From Saccopteryx bilineata (Eukaryota; Chordata; Mammalia; Chiroptera; Emballonuridae), in the NCBI RefSeq assembly GCF_036850765.1, contig NC_089490.1, positions 273,124,482 through 273,188,481 on the forward strand: a stretch of 64,000 nucleotides of DNA, written 5' to 3'. The notes below the pieces were generated by a model that saw only the letters and a program-made list of their open reading frames with translations, did no database searches and was not told the DNA's origin. Both the position numbers and the translations under genes were made by a program. This document shows positions 1-11,660 of this stretch, piece by piece; positions within the stretch are counted from its first letter, which is position 1; each line of letters starts with the position of its first letter.

Positions 1-1371
1 TCCCTGACTGCCCCGGCCTGTATCTGAAATACCACTTCTAGGGCTTTCTCTTTGCTGCCAGGCAGCCATGTCACCTTCTGAGCTGCAGAAGCAGGGTTGC
101 AGCAGGGCAGAGGAGATAAGAAAGAAGCAGGCCCACTTCTTTGGGATTTTGGCGGCCTCTCAGAGTTGCTATTGATCAGTACTGTGCTGGATCCCAAGCC
201 TCAGCTTCCAAAGTTGGAGTCAGCTGGAGCAGGGAGGAGGCCAGCAGCCTAGTGACAGTTAAGGAGGCAGTGCCTATCAGGGTCATGCAGGGCTGGCCCT
301 GGGAAGATGCATTCCTTACATGCTGTGCCCAGCACCAAGTGGCCTTGCCCCCATCCTGGTTTCACGCTAGAGCCCACTGTGTTCATGAAGGAGGAGCACT
401 CCTGTGCATCTCTTCCCGACTCAATGACCCTGAGTCAGTAGCCATGCTGATAGCAATGTTTACACCAGGGAAACTGGAAAATATTACAAATCAACTACTT
501 TTTCCCTGTCCACTTCACCCCAGTCCTTCACCCAAGATGTGTTAATCTGGTTATTAAACATGTTCCTTGCTGAGGTACGGCTGCTATTGGAATAGGGAAG
601 ATGAGCACTGTGAATGAGTGTGTACAGTGGGACGATGGGCTGTATCGACCTAATGGGACCATACCTTCTGCTGCTCCTGAGTTACATCACCCAACCAAAC
701 TACCAACCTGGCCAGTGGAAACAGTGCAATAGTGAGAGGTTTAAAGGAAGTCACCCCAGAAATGAGTCTGAGGTGTGAGTCTATGTTTGAACATCTGTAG
801 GTAGGTAGATACTCTAATAGAAGATAAAGGTCCCCCGAAACAGGGCCACTGTGATGTTAGCATGGGTCCTGACCTTCCTCTTCTTTGGCTGCTGAAGGGG
901 GACTGAAAATCTTGTAGCAATGACACCGTTAGCTCTACTGTGGGATCTCCTGGTCTGGCAGAAGTGGCCAAGTACTGTGTCCTTGACTGGGAAAGGCCTT
1001 TCCCAGAAATGTGACTTCACTTTCTGATGCTGGTGACATCTCCTGCTGTATGACCCTGCATTGTTTTTGGCTGAAGTTCAGCACTCAGCTCCTTGACATT
1101 CAGTTTGTCCCAGAATCATCACCTGCTCCGTGTAGGTAAATGCGTCTCCCAGAATCGTCCCCCTCTAGATAACTGTCTTCTTGAACGTCACTTGCCCATC
1201 AGTGACTGTGTCCCCAGAATCTGCCTCTAAACTTGTCTGACACTTCAACTGTTTAGTCACCAGACAAGTTTGGAGCAGAGTCCTCTTGTTCCATAGAGCA
1301 GAGTGCCATGCCCACTGTGGGACTATCCTCAGACTTGGCCATTTTTTTTGGCCATTTTCTTAAGCTTACCT
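1..1371. other. Unique sequence, no gene recognised
   Basis: I see no repeat family, RNA gene or convincing exon here. Open frames of 60-134 codons occur on both strands, but none has recognisable protein content or splice context. Confidence 0.5.
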
Positions 1372-1725
1372 AGTAAGGCTGAGCCGCCATAACAAAATAC
1401 CACAGCCTGGGTGGCTTAAGAATACATTTGTTTTTCACAGTTCCAGAGGCTGGTGGACCTAGGTGTGGGTTTTGGTGAGAGTTCTCTTCCTGGCTTGCCT
1501 TCTGGCTGAGTCCTCCCATGGCCTGGCTGTCACGAGTGCCCATGGAGAGAGAGTTTCTGGTGTCTCTTCTATTAAGAAAATGAATTGCACTGATCAAGGT
1601 CCCACCCTTATGACCACAAGTAATCTTCATTACATTTTTTAGAGGCCTCAACTCCACATATAGTCACGGAGTTAAGGTTCTAATGCATGAATTCTGAGAG
1701 GACACAACCCAGTGCTTAACAAAGC
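1372..1725 (-). mobile_element. MLT1-type LTR (ERVL-MaLR), antisense, diverged
   Basis: The segment reads as the reverse complement of a MaLR LTR. It opens with the antisense 3' end (GCCATAACAAAATACCACAG followed by the GGGTGGCTTAA block). It continues through TTCACAGTTCCAGAGGCTGG and a CCCACCCTTATGACC block, and ends near AATTCTGAGAGGACACAACC. Order and spacing fit an almost complete, old, solo LTR. The family call is from memory of the MLT1 consensus; the subfamily is not determined. Confidence 0.7.
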
Positions 1726-2096
1726 CAAGGATGTGGGGACAGGATAGACTGAGCTTGGGAAGGGCCTAGCTGGGCAATGGCTGGGTGCTGTCCTCGCAGA
1801 TTCAGATTCAGTCAGTGGGCAGGGGGTTGAGAGCAGTGAACGCGCCACATGCACTGACAGGTGTGCCGACACACTTTCCCAGTGAGCCAGCTCTTCCTCC
1901 CATTTCTTCAGAAGAGTGATTCCCTTCACCTGACTGCTAGTTGTGGGAAGATTGGGCTCATTTCAGTACAAATCTTCCTGGGTCAGACCAAATTGGGAGC
2001 TAAAATCCTGACTCTGTGGACCACGTGAGCTTTCTTTCCATCCTTCCAAGCGGGCTCAAAGTCCACCAGGCCAAATGACATACATCACTTAGAAAA
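1726..2096. other. Unique sequence
   Basis: Spacer between the MLT1 LTR and the older L1. No gene or repeat was recognised. Confidence 0.45.
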
Positions 2097-3483
2097 TTTT
2101 TTGAAAAATTTTATTTAGACAATTAATTTTAATGGGGTGACATTGATCAATTAGAGTACATAGATTCAGAGGAAACATCTCCAGATCATTTTGACATTTG
2201 ATTATGTTGCATACCCATCACCCAAAATCAAATTGTCTTCTGTCACCTTCTATTTGATTTTCTTTATGCCCCTCCCCTCTCCTCCTGTCCCCTACCCCCA
2301 GTAACCACCACAATCTTGTCCATGTCCATCAGTCTCAATTTTGTGTCCCACTTATGTATAGAATCATACAGTTCTTAGTTTTTTCTGATTTACTTATTTC
2401 TCAGTATAATGTTATCAAGGTCCATCCATATTATCGTAAATGATCCTATGTCATCTTTTCTTATGGCTGAGTAGTAGTCCATAGTATATATGTACCACAT
2501 CTTCTTTATCCAATCTTCTATTGGAAGGCTTTTTGGTTGTTTCCATGTCTTGGCCACTGTGAACAATGCTGCGATGAACATGGGGCTGCATGTGTCTTTA
2601 CGTACCAGTGTGTTTGAGTTTTGTGGGTATATACCCAGTAGAGGGATTGCTGGGTCATATGGTAGTTCTATTCTTGATTCTTTGAGGAACCACCATACTT
2701 TCTTTCATAATGGTAGTACTACTTTACATTCCCACAAACAGTGGATGAAGGTTCCTTTTCCCCACAGTCTCTCCAACACTTGTTATTACCTGTCTTGATA
2801 ATAGCTACTCTAACAGCTGTGAGGTGGTATCTCATTGTAGTTTTGATTTACATTTCTCTAATATCTAGTGAAGATGAGCATCTTTTTCATATACCTGTTG
2901 GCCATTTGTATTTCTTCTTGGGAGAAGTGTTCGTTTATGTCTTCTTCCCATTTTTTATTGGATTGTTTGCTTGCTTGTTGTTGAGTTTTGTGAATTCTTT
3001 GTATATTTTGGGTATTAGGTCCTTATCTGACCTGTTGTTTGAAAATATGATATCATCTCCCATTTAGTTGGCTGTCTGTTTTGTTGTCAGTTTCTTTTGC
3101 TGTGCAAAAGCTTCTTAGTCTGATGTAGTCCCATTCATTTATCTTTGCCTTCACTTCTCTTGCCTTTGGGGTCAAATTCATAAAATGGTCTTTATGGCCA
3201 AGGTCCATGAGTTCAGTATCTATGTTTTCTTCTATGTAATTTATTGTTTCAGGTCTTATATTTAGGTCTTTCATCTATTTTGAATTAATTTTGGTACAAG
3301 GGACAAACTGTAGTCAAGTTTCATTCTTTTGCATGTGGCTTTCCAGTTTTCCCAGTACCATTTGTTGAAGAGGCTTTCTTTCCTCCATTGTGTGTTTTTG
3401 ACTCCTTTATCAAAGATTATTTGACCATATATATGTGGTTTTATTTATGGGGTCTCTTTTCTATTCCATTGGTCTGAGTGTCT
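2097..3483 (-). mobile_element. Older LINE-1, 3' part (3' UTR and ORF2 C-terminus), antisense
   Basis: The first 150 bp are the antisense of a bat-type L1 3' end (TGGGGTGACATTGATCAATT and following), beginning with a T-rich run that corresponds to the poly(A) tail. The rest is antisense ORF2 C-terminal sequence, collinear with 10125-11500 of the full-length copy in this window. Stop codons and indels break the frame. The piece ends abruptly near 3483, where the strand of L1 homology flips. It is the sense-primed half of a twin-primed insertion whose other half is 3484-3780 plus 11710-12285. Confidence 0.9.
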
Positions 3484-3780
3484 ATTAATAAATGCAGAAA
3501 AGGCATTTGATAAAATACAACATAATTTTATGTTTAAAACACTCAACAAAATGGGTATAGAAGGAAAATATCTCAACATAATAAAGGCCATTTATGACAA
3601 AACATCAGCTAACATTAAATGGCATAAAACTGAAGACTTATCCTCTAAAATCAGGAAAAAGATAAGGTTGACAACTATCTCCACTCTTATTCAATGTAGT
3701 GCTGGAAGTTCTAGCCAGAGCAATCGGACAAGAGAAAGAAATAAAAGGCATTCATATTGGGAAATAAGAAGTAAAGGTTT
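3484..3780 (+). mobile_element. Older LINE-1, 5'-inverted segment, part 1
   Basis: ORF2 reverse-transcriptase sequence on the + strand, homologous to 9237-9535 of the full-length L1. It starts at the block encoding [16 protein letters not shown] and runs to GAAGTAAAGGTTT. It abuts the antisense L1 half directly, as expected for a 5' inversion made by twin priming. Frameshifts destroy the reading frame. The segment is interrupted at 3780 by the younger L1 and resumes at 11710. Confidence 0.9.
3766..3780 (+). repeat. Left target-site duplication of the full-length L1
   Basis: AAGAAGTAAAGGTTT (15 bp) lies directly before the L1 5' end. It is repeated exactly at 11695-11709 after the second poly(A) tail. 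This fixes both ends of the younger insertion. Confidence 0.93.
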
Positions 3781-3782
3781 AG

Positions 3783-3790
3783 TGACGTCA
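3783..3790. promoter_or_regulatory. CRE-like palindrome at the L1 5' end
   Basis: TGACGTCA, the canonical full CRE/ATF palindrome, sits at nucleotides 3-10 of the element. It is followed by CGGAAATGG, an ETS-like core (CGGAA). A CREB/ATF-type site at the transcription start would suit an internal L1 promoter. The role is inferred; only the motif is seen. Confidence 0.6.
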
Positions 3791-4029
3791 CGGAAATGGA
3801 GCCGTGAGAAGCGCGTCCGACAGCTCTCCCCTAAATCACAACAAATTTATCAACTAGAAACAGAAAAATTTATCCTCGGAGCATTCCGGAGTTCCACACA
3901 AACTGAAAGCAAAAGGACTGTTATCACTTGAATCTGAGAGACGAGGGTGTGGAGGAAGCTACCGCAGCGACGCTCATTCAAGCCGCGAGGGAGTGCGCCT
4001 GCGGTGAGTCAGCCCATATACTTGGGAAC

Positions 4030-4142
4030 CGGGAGCCGCCGCGAGCTGCCGACGCGAGCCGCCACCGCGAGCCGCCGCGAGCCCCCGCGAGCGGCCGCCA
4101 CGAGCCGCCGCCACGAGCCGCCGCGAGCAGCCGAGCGCGCGC
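4030..4142 (+). repeat. CpG-rich degenerate tandem repeat in the L1 5' UTR
   Basis: Repeats of a GAGCCGCCGC-like unit (variants CGAGCTGCC, CGAGCCGCCAC, CGAGCCGCCGCC) run for about 110 bp with very high CpG density. Retained CpGs point to recent insertion. The array may act as promoter or CpG-island DNA. Confidence 0.7.
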
Positions 4143-5239
4143 CTGGTCCAGTTGAGCACCGCTGACGTTCCCAGCAGCCCGCACACTGCGAGTGGGGGTC
4201 GCCGGCCACCAGTGCCCGGAGCGCCCCATTTGCGCGCGTGCCTTGGGCATTCCACGCACCCAGGGCACCCTGCTGGCCCGCACACCCAGGGGGCTCCATT
4301 ATCCTGCGCCTGGTGCAGTCCAGCCGCCAGCGGCGGGGCGAGCGGGAGAGGCTTGGGAGATTCTCTCCGTGGGCGGGGCACCTCACCCAGCCATTCAAGC
4401 TAACAATCAAGCGTTGGGGGAGGGGCGCGCGCAGGCAGCCTAAAATACCTTCGGAAGCACAGCTGCGACCCAATCACTGAAATTAGCTTAACCCATAAAA
4501 TCTGCGCACCCTCGGTTCTAATTAATAAGATCTCTCTCAGTTCAGCGATCCAAGACAAGAGGCGTGATATTTTTTAAGTGCCTCTCGCTAAAGGGGCGGG
4601 GGCAACTTCTGATTGATAGAGCCTCCATATTCAGGGATAAACGCTAACAAGAAGGACTTGGCAGATAATAAGGTCTATACTACACTAGTCGTAAGCAGAA
4701 ACTAGTGCCTCTTCTTCCCTGCAAAAACAGGCTACAAAGTGTGGAAAGCTTGGGTTGAGAGGTCCAACTAAATGATAGGCACTGAACAGTCACCTTGACA
4801 ACAATTGACTCCCACCCCCACCTGATTACACTGGAGGCCCTGACTCTCAGAGCCTTTCCCAAAGCCTTGCACTGAGTGGGGATAGAGTGGGGATTTCCCA
4901 GCTCTTTGAGCCTCTTACTCCCCAGGCAGAAGCAGTTGCAGCCTTATAGCTGGATCACCAGGCTGCTAATTCAGAAAGGGAGGACTAGGAGAGAGAATCC
5001 AGGAAAGCAAACTCTCTCATCGTTGGACCCTGCAAACGCCAACAAGCCTTTACTTCCAGCAAGACTAAAGCCAATTATATGACATTGCCATAGAATCCCA
5101 TCAACTGCAAATCCCTACCTAAGAGTGACACAGGGGCAGAGCCTGGGGTACAGAGTCACCGACTAGGAAGAGGGAGAGAAAAGAAAAAGGAAGAAGTTAA
5201 CCTCTCAAAATCAAGAAAAACCCACAGACTTTACAACTT

Positions 5240-6150
5240 GATCCACTAATTTTTTGTTGTTGTTGTTGTTGTTTGTTTCTTCTATCTTTTTGCCTTTATT
5301 TCCTCCACCTCGGTCCTTCTATTCTCTGCCCATCTTATGCTTCCCCTTTCTTGAACTACACTACCCATGAGTGTTGCATTTTATTTTTCTTCTTCATCCT
5401 CACCCTCCTTTAAGGTTATACTCCAAAACACTTAACTCTCACTCTCTCCTCTTTTGTTTTTTTTTTTTGTCTTGCTTTATTTTGTTTTTTTCTCCTCCTA
5501 TTTTATTTCTTCCTTCGTTTTTCTCTTTTTCTTATTTTTTCCTTTCTATTCGTTTTTTCTTTTCTCATTTTACTTTCCTCCCATATAATCCTCAATCACG
5601 AACAAATTAGTTAATTTGGGACTCAAGGCTTTTTTTTTGGCTTTATTTCTCTTTTTTGCTTTTGTTTTTATTTTTTTTTCTCTTGTTTGTTTATTTTTGT
5701 GGCATTTTGGGTCCTCCCAACCCAAGGTCTCCATTGTATTTAGTCTTCGCTCCACTTAATACAACAGATTTTTACTTATTATTTTTATTTTTTCTTCTTT
5801 ATTATTTTTTTTGGTCCTTTTTTCTGATTCCCTCTTATCCCTCTCATTATATCTCTTAGTTGACCATCACTTACAAGCAAATCATCTTATGCTTGTCTAA
5901 GATTTTCTTCCTTTTTTTTTTTTTTTTTTTTTTTTGCATTTAGTAGGTCCCTACTCCCTTTTTTTGCCCCTTGAACTCTTCACCCCAAATCAGGCCCTCC
6001 ATTATAAGCACGATATTTCCCTGAGGAGGGGAGAGGAGGAAAAGAGAAGAGAGAAAAAAAGGGGGAAATAATAAATTATTACTGTTTTTTTTTGTGGGGT
6101 GTTTTACCCTTTTTTTTTTTTTTTTTTTACTTTTTACTCTTTATTAATTC
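5240..6150 (+). repeat. Long pyrimidine-rich tract in the L1 5' UTR
   Basis: About 900 bp dominated by T and C, with many T4-T20 runs interrupted by C clusters. It lies immediately upstream of ORF1, with short purine interludes (for example about 6018-6070). In the L1 RNA this would be a U/C-rich leader, a potential binding platform for PTB-type proteins. That role is inference. Confidence 0.7.
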
Positions 6151-6181
6151 TAATTAGTGCTATCAATAAGACCACCCTCAG

Positions 6182-7119
6182 ATGCCGATAAGAAAGAGGA
6201 AATCGAATATTATGGATACAAAAGAAAGAGAGGTAACACAAATAGATGTGGAAAAATCTATGGAGAAAAGACTTAACATATTGGAAGCCTTGGAGCTAAA
6301 TGGCAGAGAATTTAAAATAGAAATCTTAAAAATACTCAGAGAGATACAAGAAAACACAGAAAGGCAATATAGGGAGATCAGAAAACAACTCAATGAACAC
6401 AAAGAATATATTACCCAGGAAATTGAAACTATAAAAACAAATCAAACAGAAATGAAAAACTCAATTCACGAGCTGAAAAACGAGGTAACAAGCTTAGCTA
6501 ACAGAACAGCCCAGATTGAAGATAGGATTAGTGAAATAGAAGACAAACAACTTGAGGCACAACAGAGAGAAGAAGAAAGAGACTCAAAAATAATAAAAAA
6601 TGAGAAAGCCCTACAGGAATTGTCTGACTCCATCAGAAAGAATAACATAAGAATAATAGGTATATCAGAGGGAGAAGAGAAAGAAAATGGAATGGAGAAT
6701 ATACTCAAACAAATAATAGACGAGAACTTCCCAAACCTGTGGAAAAACCCACTCCAAGGCACATCATAATAAAGATGACACAAACCAATGACAAAGAAAA
6801 AATTCTCAAGGCAGCCAGGGAAAAGAAGAGTACAACATATAAAGGAAGGCCTATTAGATTATCATCAGATTTCTCAGCAGAAACTCTACAAGCTAGAAGA
6901 GAGTGGACCCCAATATTTAAAGCCCTGAAAGAGAGGAACTTTCAGCCAAGAATACTATACCCATCAAAGCTATCCTTCAAGTATGAAGGAGATATAAAAA
7001 CATTCACAAATACAGAAAAGATGAGAGAATTTATCAACAGAAAGCCCCCACTCCAGGAAATACTAAGGGGGGTTTTCCAACCAGATTCAAAGAACAAAAG
7101 AAAACAACACCACAAGTAA
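6182..7119 (+). pseudogene. L1 ORF1 (ORF1p RNA-binding protein), one frameshift
   Basis: ORF1p is the trimeric nucleic-acid chaperone of the L1 ribonucleoprotein. The ATG at 6182 opens a 195-codon frame. It has a charged N-terminus, a long coiled coil (roughly residues 20-150, with repeated E/K/I/L heptads) and the start of the RRM-like domain (NNIRIIGISEGEE, about residues 153-165). After DENFPNL the frame is lost near 6737-6745 and stops. The homologous sequence continues in the +2 frame from about 6739 to 7119 (PRHIIIK, then the C-terminal domain with YKGRPIR and ILYPSKL). Together this gives about 312 aa, slightly shorter than human ORF1p (338 aa). The break falls between the RRM and the C-terminal domain, so the product as read would be non-functional. 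Confidence 0.92.
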
Positions 7120-7444
7120 CAGCTCCACCAAGAACACAATAAAACCAAACTTAAACTGTGACAACAAAGGAAAAAAAGGGGGGAGAGGATGCAGATTAAC
7201 AGTAGCAAAGGATGATGAAGTGCAGAAATACTTATAAGATAGGGTACTACAATGAATATGGTAGGTACCCTTTTCATTACTTAATGGTAACCACCCTTAA
7301 AAAAACCACCACAAAAACACTTGACTTAAAAAAGGTAGCAACAGAGGAAAGAAGTATGGAACACAAACAAACAAAAACAAATGATAGAAAAACAAAAGAG
7401 AAGAATCAAACTAGATACAAAACTAACAGAAAGCAATTTATAAA
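7120..7444 (+). other. L1 inter-ORF spacer
   Basis: 325 bp of A-rich sequence lie between the ORF1 stop and the ORF2 start. No separate gene is visible. ORF2 of L1 is generally translated by an unconventional reinitiation mechanism from this position. Confidence 0.75.
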
Positions 7445-10400
7445 ATGGCAGTAGGGAACCCACAAGTGTCAATAATTACACTAAATGTAAATGGATTAAA
7501 CTTACCAATAAAAAGACACAGAGTAGCAGAATGGATTAAAAAAGAAAATCCAACTATATGCTGCCTACAAGAAACACATCTAAGCAACAAGGATAAAAAC
7601 AAATTTAAAGTGAAAGGCTGGAAAACAATACTCCAAGCAAACAACACCCAAAAAAAAGCAGGTGTAGCAATACTCATATCTAATAATGCTGACTACAAGA
7701 CAGAAAAAGTATTCAGAGACAAAAATGGTCATTTCATAATGATTAAGGGGAAGTTGAATCAAGAAGACATAACAATCCTTAATATATATGCACCAAACCA
7801 AGGAGCACCAAAATATATAAGACAGCTACTTATTGACCTTAAAACAAAAACTAACAAAAATACAATCATACTTGGAGACCTCAATACACCTCTGACGGCT
7901 CTAGATCGGTCATCCAAACAGAGAATCAATAAAGATATAGTGGCCTTAAACGAAATACTAGAACACCTGGATATGATAGACATCTACAGGACACTTCATC
8001 CCAAAGCGACAGAGTATACATTTTTCTCTAGTGTACATGGAACATTCTCAAGAATTGACCATATGTTGGGCCACAAAGACAATATCAGCAAATTTAGAAA
8101 AATTGAAATTGTACCAAGCATATTTTCTGATCATAAAGCCTTGAAACTAGAATTCAACTGCAAAAAAGAGGGGGAAAAACCCACAAAAATGTGGAAACTA
8201 AACAACATACTTCTAAACAATGAATGGGTCAAAGAAGAAATAAGCGCAGAAATCAAAAGATATATACAGACAAATGAAAATGAAAATACGACATATCAGA
8301 ATCTCTGGGATGCAGCAAAAGCAGTAATAAGAGGAAAGTTCATATCACTTCAGGCCTATATGAACAAACAAGAGAGAACCGAAGTAAACCACTTAACTTC
8401 ACACCTTAAGGAACTAGAAAAAGAAGAACAAAGACAACCCAAAACCAGCCGAAGAAAGGAGATAATAAAAATCAGAGCAGAAATAAATGAAATAGAGAAC
8501 AGAAAAACTATAGAAAAAAATCAATAAAACAAGGAGCTGGTTCTTTGAAAAGATCAACAAAATTGACAAACCCTTGGCAAGACTCACCAAGGAAAAAAGA
8601 CACAGGACTCAAATAAATAAAATCCAAAATGAAAGAGGAGAGATCACCACAGACATCATAGAAATACAAAGAATTATTGTAGAATACTATGAAAAATTAT
8701 ATGCCACCAAATACAACAATCTAGAAGAAATGGATAAATTCCTAGAACAATACAACCTTCCTAGACTGAGTCATGAAGAAGCAGAAAGCCTAAACAGACC
8801 AATCAGCAGGGAGGAAATAGAAAAAACTATTAAAAATCTCCCCAAAAATAAAAGTCCAGGCCCAGACGGTTATACTAGTGAATTCTATCAAACATTCAAA
8901 GAAGACTTGGTTCCTATTCTACTCAAAGTCTTCCAAAAAATTGAAGAAGAAGCAATACTTCCAAACACATTTTATGAGGCCAACATAACCCTCATACCAA
9001 AACCAGGCAAGGATAGCACAAAGAAAGAAAACTACAGACCAATATCTCTAATGAATACAGATGCTAAAATACTAAACAAAATACTGGCAAACCGAATACA
9101 ACAACATATTAAAAAAATACTACATCATGATCAAGTGGGATTCATCCCAGAATCTCAAGGATGGTTCAACATACGCAAAACGGTTAACGTAATACACCAT
9201 ATCAACAAAACAAAGAACAAAAACCACATGATCTTATCAATAGATGCAGAAAAGGCTTTTGATAAAATACAACACAATTTTATGTTTAAGACTCTCAGCA
9301 AAATGGGTATAGAAGGAAAATATCTCAACATGATAAAGGCCATATATGATAAACCATCAGCCAACATCCTATTAAACGGCATAAAACTGAGGACTTTCTA
9401 CCTTAAATCAGGAACAAGACAGGGTTGTCCACTCTCTCCACTCTTATTCAACGTGGTGCTAGAAGTTCTGGCCAGAGCAATCAGACAAGACAAAGAAATA
9501 AAAGGCATCCATATCGGAAAAGAAGAAGTAAAGCTATCACTTTTTGCTGATGATATGATCCTATACATCGAAAACCCGAAGGACTCCACAAAAAGATTAT
9601 TAGAAACAATAAACCAATACAGTAAGGTCGCAGGATACAAAATTAACATACAAAAGTCCATAGCCTTTCTATATGCCAACAATGAAATATTAGAAAACGA
9701 ACTCAAAAAAATAATCCCCTTCATGATTGCAACAAAAAAAATAAAATACTTAGGAATAAACATAACAAAGAACGTAAAGGACCTATATAATGAAAATTAC
9801 AAAGCATTGTTAAGGGAAATCGAAAAAGATACAATGAGATGGAAAAATATTCCTTGTTCCTGGATAGGAAGAATAAATATAATCAAAATGGCCATATTAC
9901 CCAAAGCAATATACAAATTTAATGCAATTCTCATCAAAATCCCTATGAGATTTTTTAAAGAAATGGAACAAAAAATCATCAGATTTATATGGAACTATAA
10001 AAAACCCCGAATAGCCAAAACAATCCTAAGGAAAAAGAATGAAGCTGGGGGCATTACAATACCTGACTTTAAACTATATTATAGGGCCATGATAATCAAA
10101 ACAGCATGGTATTGGCAAAAAAATAGACACTCAGACCAATGGAACAGAATAGAAAGCCCAGAAATAAAACCACATATATATGGTCAAATAATCTTTGATA
10201 AAGGGGCCAACAACACACAATGGAGAAAAGAAAGCCTCTTCAACAAATGGTGTTGGGAAAACTGGAAAGCCACATGCAAAAGAATGAAACTCGACTACAG
10301 CCTGTCCCCGTGTACTAAAATTAATTCAAAATGGATCAAAGACCTAAATATAAGACCTGAAACAATAAAGTACATAGAAGAAGACATAGGTACTAAAATC

Positions 10401-11273
10401 ATGGACCTGGGTTTTAAAGAACATTTTATGAACTTGACTCCAATGGCAAGAGAAGTGAAGGCAAAGATAAATGAATGGGACTACATCAGAATTAAAAGTT
10501 TTTGCTCAGCAAGAGAAACTGATATCAAAATAAACAGACAGCCAACTATATGGGAACTGATATTTTCAAACGACAGCTCAGATAAGGGCCTAATATCCAA
10601 AATTTACAAAGAACTCATAAAACTCAACAACAAACAAACAAACAATCCCATAAAAAAATGGGAAGAGGACATGAACAGACACTTCTCCCAGGAAGAGATA
10701 CAAATGGCCAACAGATATATGAAAAGATGCTCAGCTTCATTAGTTATTAGAGAAATGCAAATCAAAACTACAATGAGATACCACCTCACTCCTGTTAGAT
10801 TAGCTATTATCAACAAGACGGGTAATAGCAAATGTTGGAGAGGCTGTGGAGAAAAAGGAACCCTCATTCACTGTTGGTGGGACTGTAAAGTAGTACAACC
10901 ATTATGGAGGAAAGTATGGTGGTTCCTCAAAAAACTGCAAATAGAACTACCTTATGACCTAGCAATCCCTCTACTGGGTATATACCCCAAAACCTCAGAA
11001 ACATTGATACGTGAAGACACATGTAGCCCCATGTTCATTGCAGCACTGTTCACAGTGGCCAAGACATGGAAACAACCAAAAAGCCCTTCAATAGAAGACT
11101 GGATAAAGAAGATGTGGCACATATACACTATGGAATACTACTCAGCCATAAGAAATGATGACATCAGATCATTTACAGCAAAATGGTGGGATCTTGATAA
11201 CATTATAAGGAGTGAAATAAGTAAATCAGAAAAAAACAAGAACTACATGATTCCATACATTGGTGGAACATAA
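7445..11273 (+). pseudogene. L1 ORF2 (endonuclease / reverse transcriptase), one frameshift
   Basis: ORF2p nicks DNA and reverse-transcribes L1 or SINE RNA at the nick. The first frame (7445-8527, 360 aa) is the APE-like endonuclease. Its catalytic residues sit at the human L1 positions: N14, E43 (in QETH), Y115, D145 and N147 (GDLN), D205, S228, D229 and H230 (SDH). An extra A in the A-run near 8514-8520 shifts the frame; the second frame runs to 11273. It carries the Z region ([10 protein letters not shown]), the RT palm ([23 protein letters not shown]) and FADD at 9543-9554. In combined numbering the aspartates are D702/D703, as in human L1. The C-terminal motif is C-x3-C-x7-H-x4-C (from 10833). 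Removing the single A gives 1275 aa, the length of human ORF2p. Confidence 0.95.
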
Positions 11274-11534
11274 AAATGAGACTAAGAGACATGGACAAGA
11301 GTGTGGTGGTTACCAAGGGTGGGGGGGGAGGAAGGACATGGGAGGGAGGGAGGGAGAGAGTTAGGGGGAGAGGGAGGGGCACAGAGAACTAGATAGAGGG
11401 TGACGGAGGACAATCTGACTTTGGGCGAGGGGTTTGCAACATAATTTGATGACAAAATAACCTAGACATGTTTTCTTTGAATATATGTACCCTGATTTAT
11501 TAATGTCATCCCATTACCATTAATAAAAATTTAT
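11274..11534 (+). other. L1 3' UTR
   Basis: Follows the ORF2 stop. It contains a G-rich polypurine block (about 11317-11400). It ends with the bat-L1 tail TTATTAATGTCATCCCATTA and AATAAAAATTTATT before the first poly(A) at 11535-11560. Confidence 0.9.
11340..11354 (+). repeat. G-quadruplex motif in the L1 3' UTR
   Basis: GGGAGGGAGGGAGGG: four G3 runs with single-A loops, within a longer G-rich purine tract. G-rich polypurine tracts are a known feature of mammalian L1 3' UTRs. Confidence 0.85.
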
Positions 11535-11560
11535 TAAAAAAAAAAAACAAAAAAAAAAAA

Positions 11561-11660
11561 CTCCGACAAAGGAAAGGATTATTCTTCTTGAGGTTCAAAA
11601 TTCACAAAGATTTGGTAATAAAATTCCTTTAGGAGAGCAAATAAAAAAATTGCTATCTAC
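11561..11660 (+). other. 3'-transduced flank of the full-length L1
   Basis: About 100 bp of non-L1 sequence lie between two poly(A) runs and inside the TSD pair. An AATAAA at 11640-11645 lies 15 nt before the second A-run (11661 onward). This is the expected layout when L1 transcription reads past its own weak signal and uses a downstream one at the source locus. Confidence 0.85.

Larger units (their letters stand above)
3781..6181 (+). promoter_or_regulatory. L1 5' UTR / internal promoter region
   Basis: The 2.4-kb leader precedes ORF1. Its first 600 bp are CpG-dense and GC-rich. The middle (about 4480-5240) is mixed sequence. The last 900 bp are strongly pyrimidine-rich on the sense strand. 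L1 5' UTRs carry an internal RNA polymerase II promoter; this one starts with a palindromic CRE. It is much longer than the roughly 0.9-kb human L1 leader. Open frames here on both strands are not supported as genes. Confidence 0.75.

Noticed and set aside
141..545. 134-codon open frame near the window start
   Set aside because: No recognisable domain, no supporting splice or promoter signals; length is within chance expectation for this much GC-moderate DNA.
2390..3274. Short open frames with L1 ORF2-like peptides (both strands)
   Set aside because: They are fragments of the decayed antisense L1, not separate genes.
4009..4473. 154-codon open frame on the minus strand (and overlapping 135- and 101-codon frames) in the L1 5' UTR, considered as an ORF0-like antisense gene
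   Set aside because: The frames come from the CpG-rich GAGCCGCC repeats, which are open in many frames on both strands. No start context, splice site or conserved product is visible.
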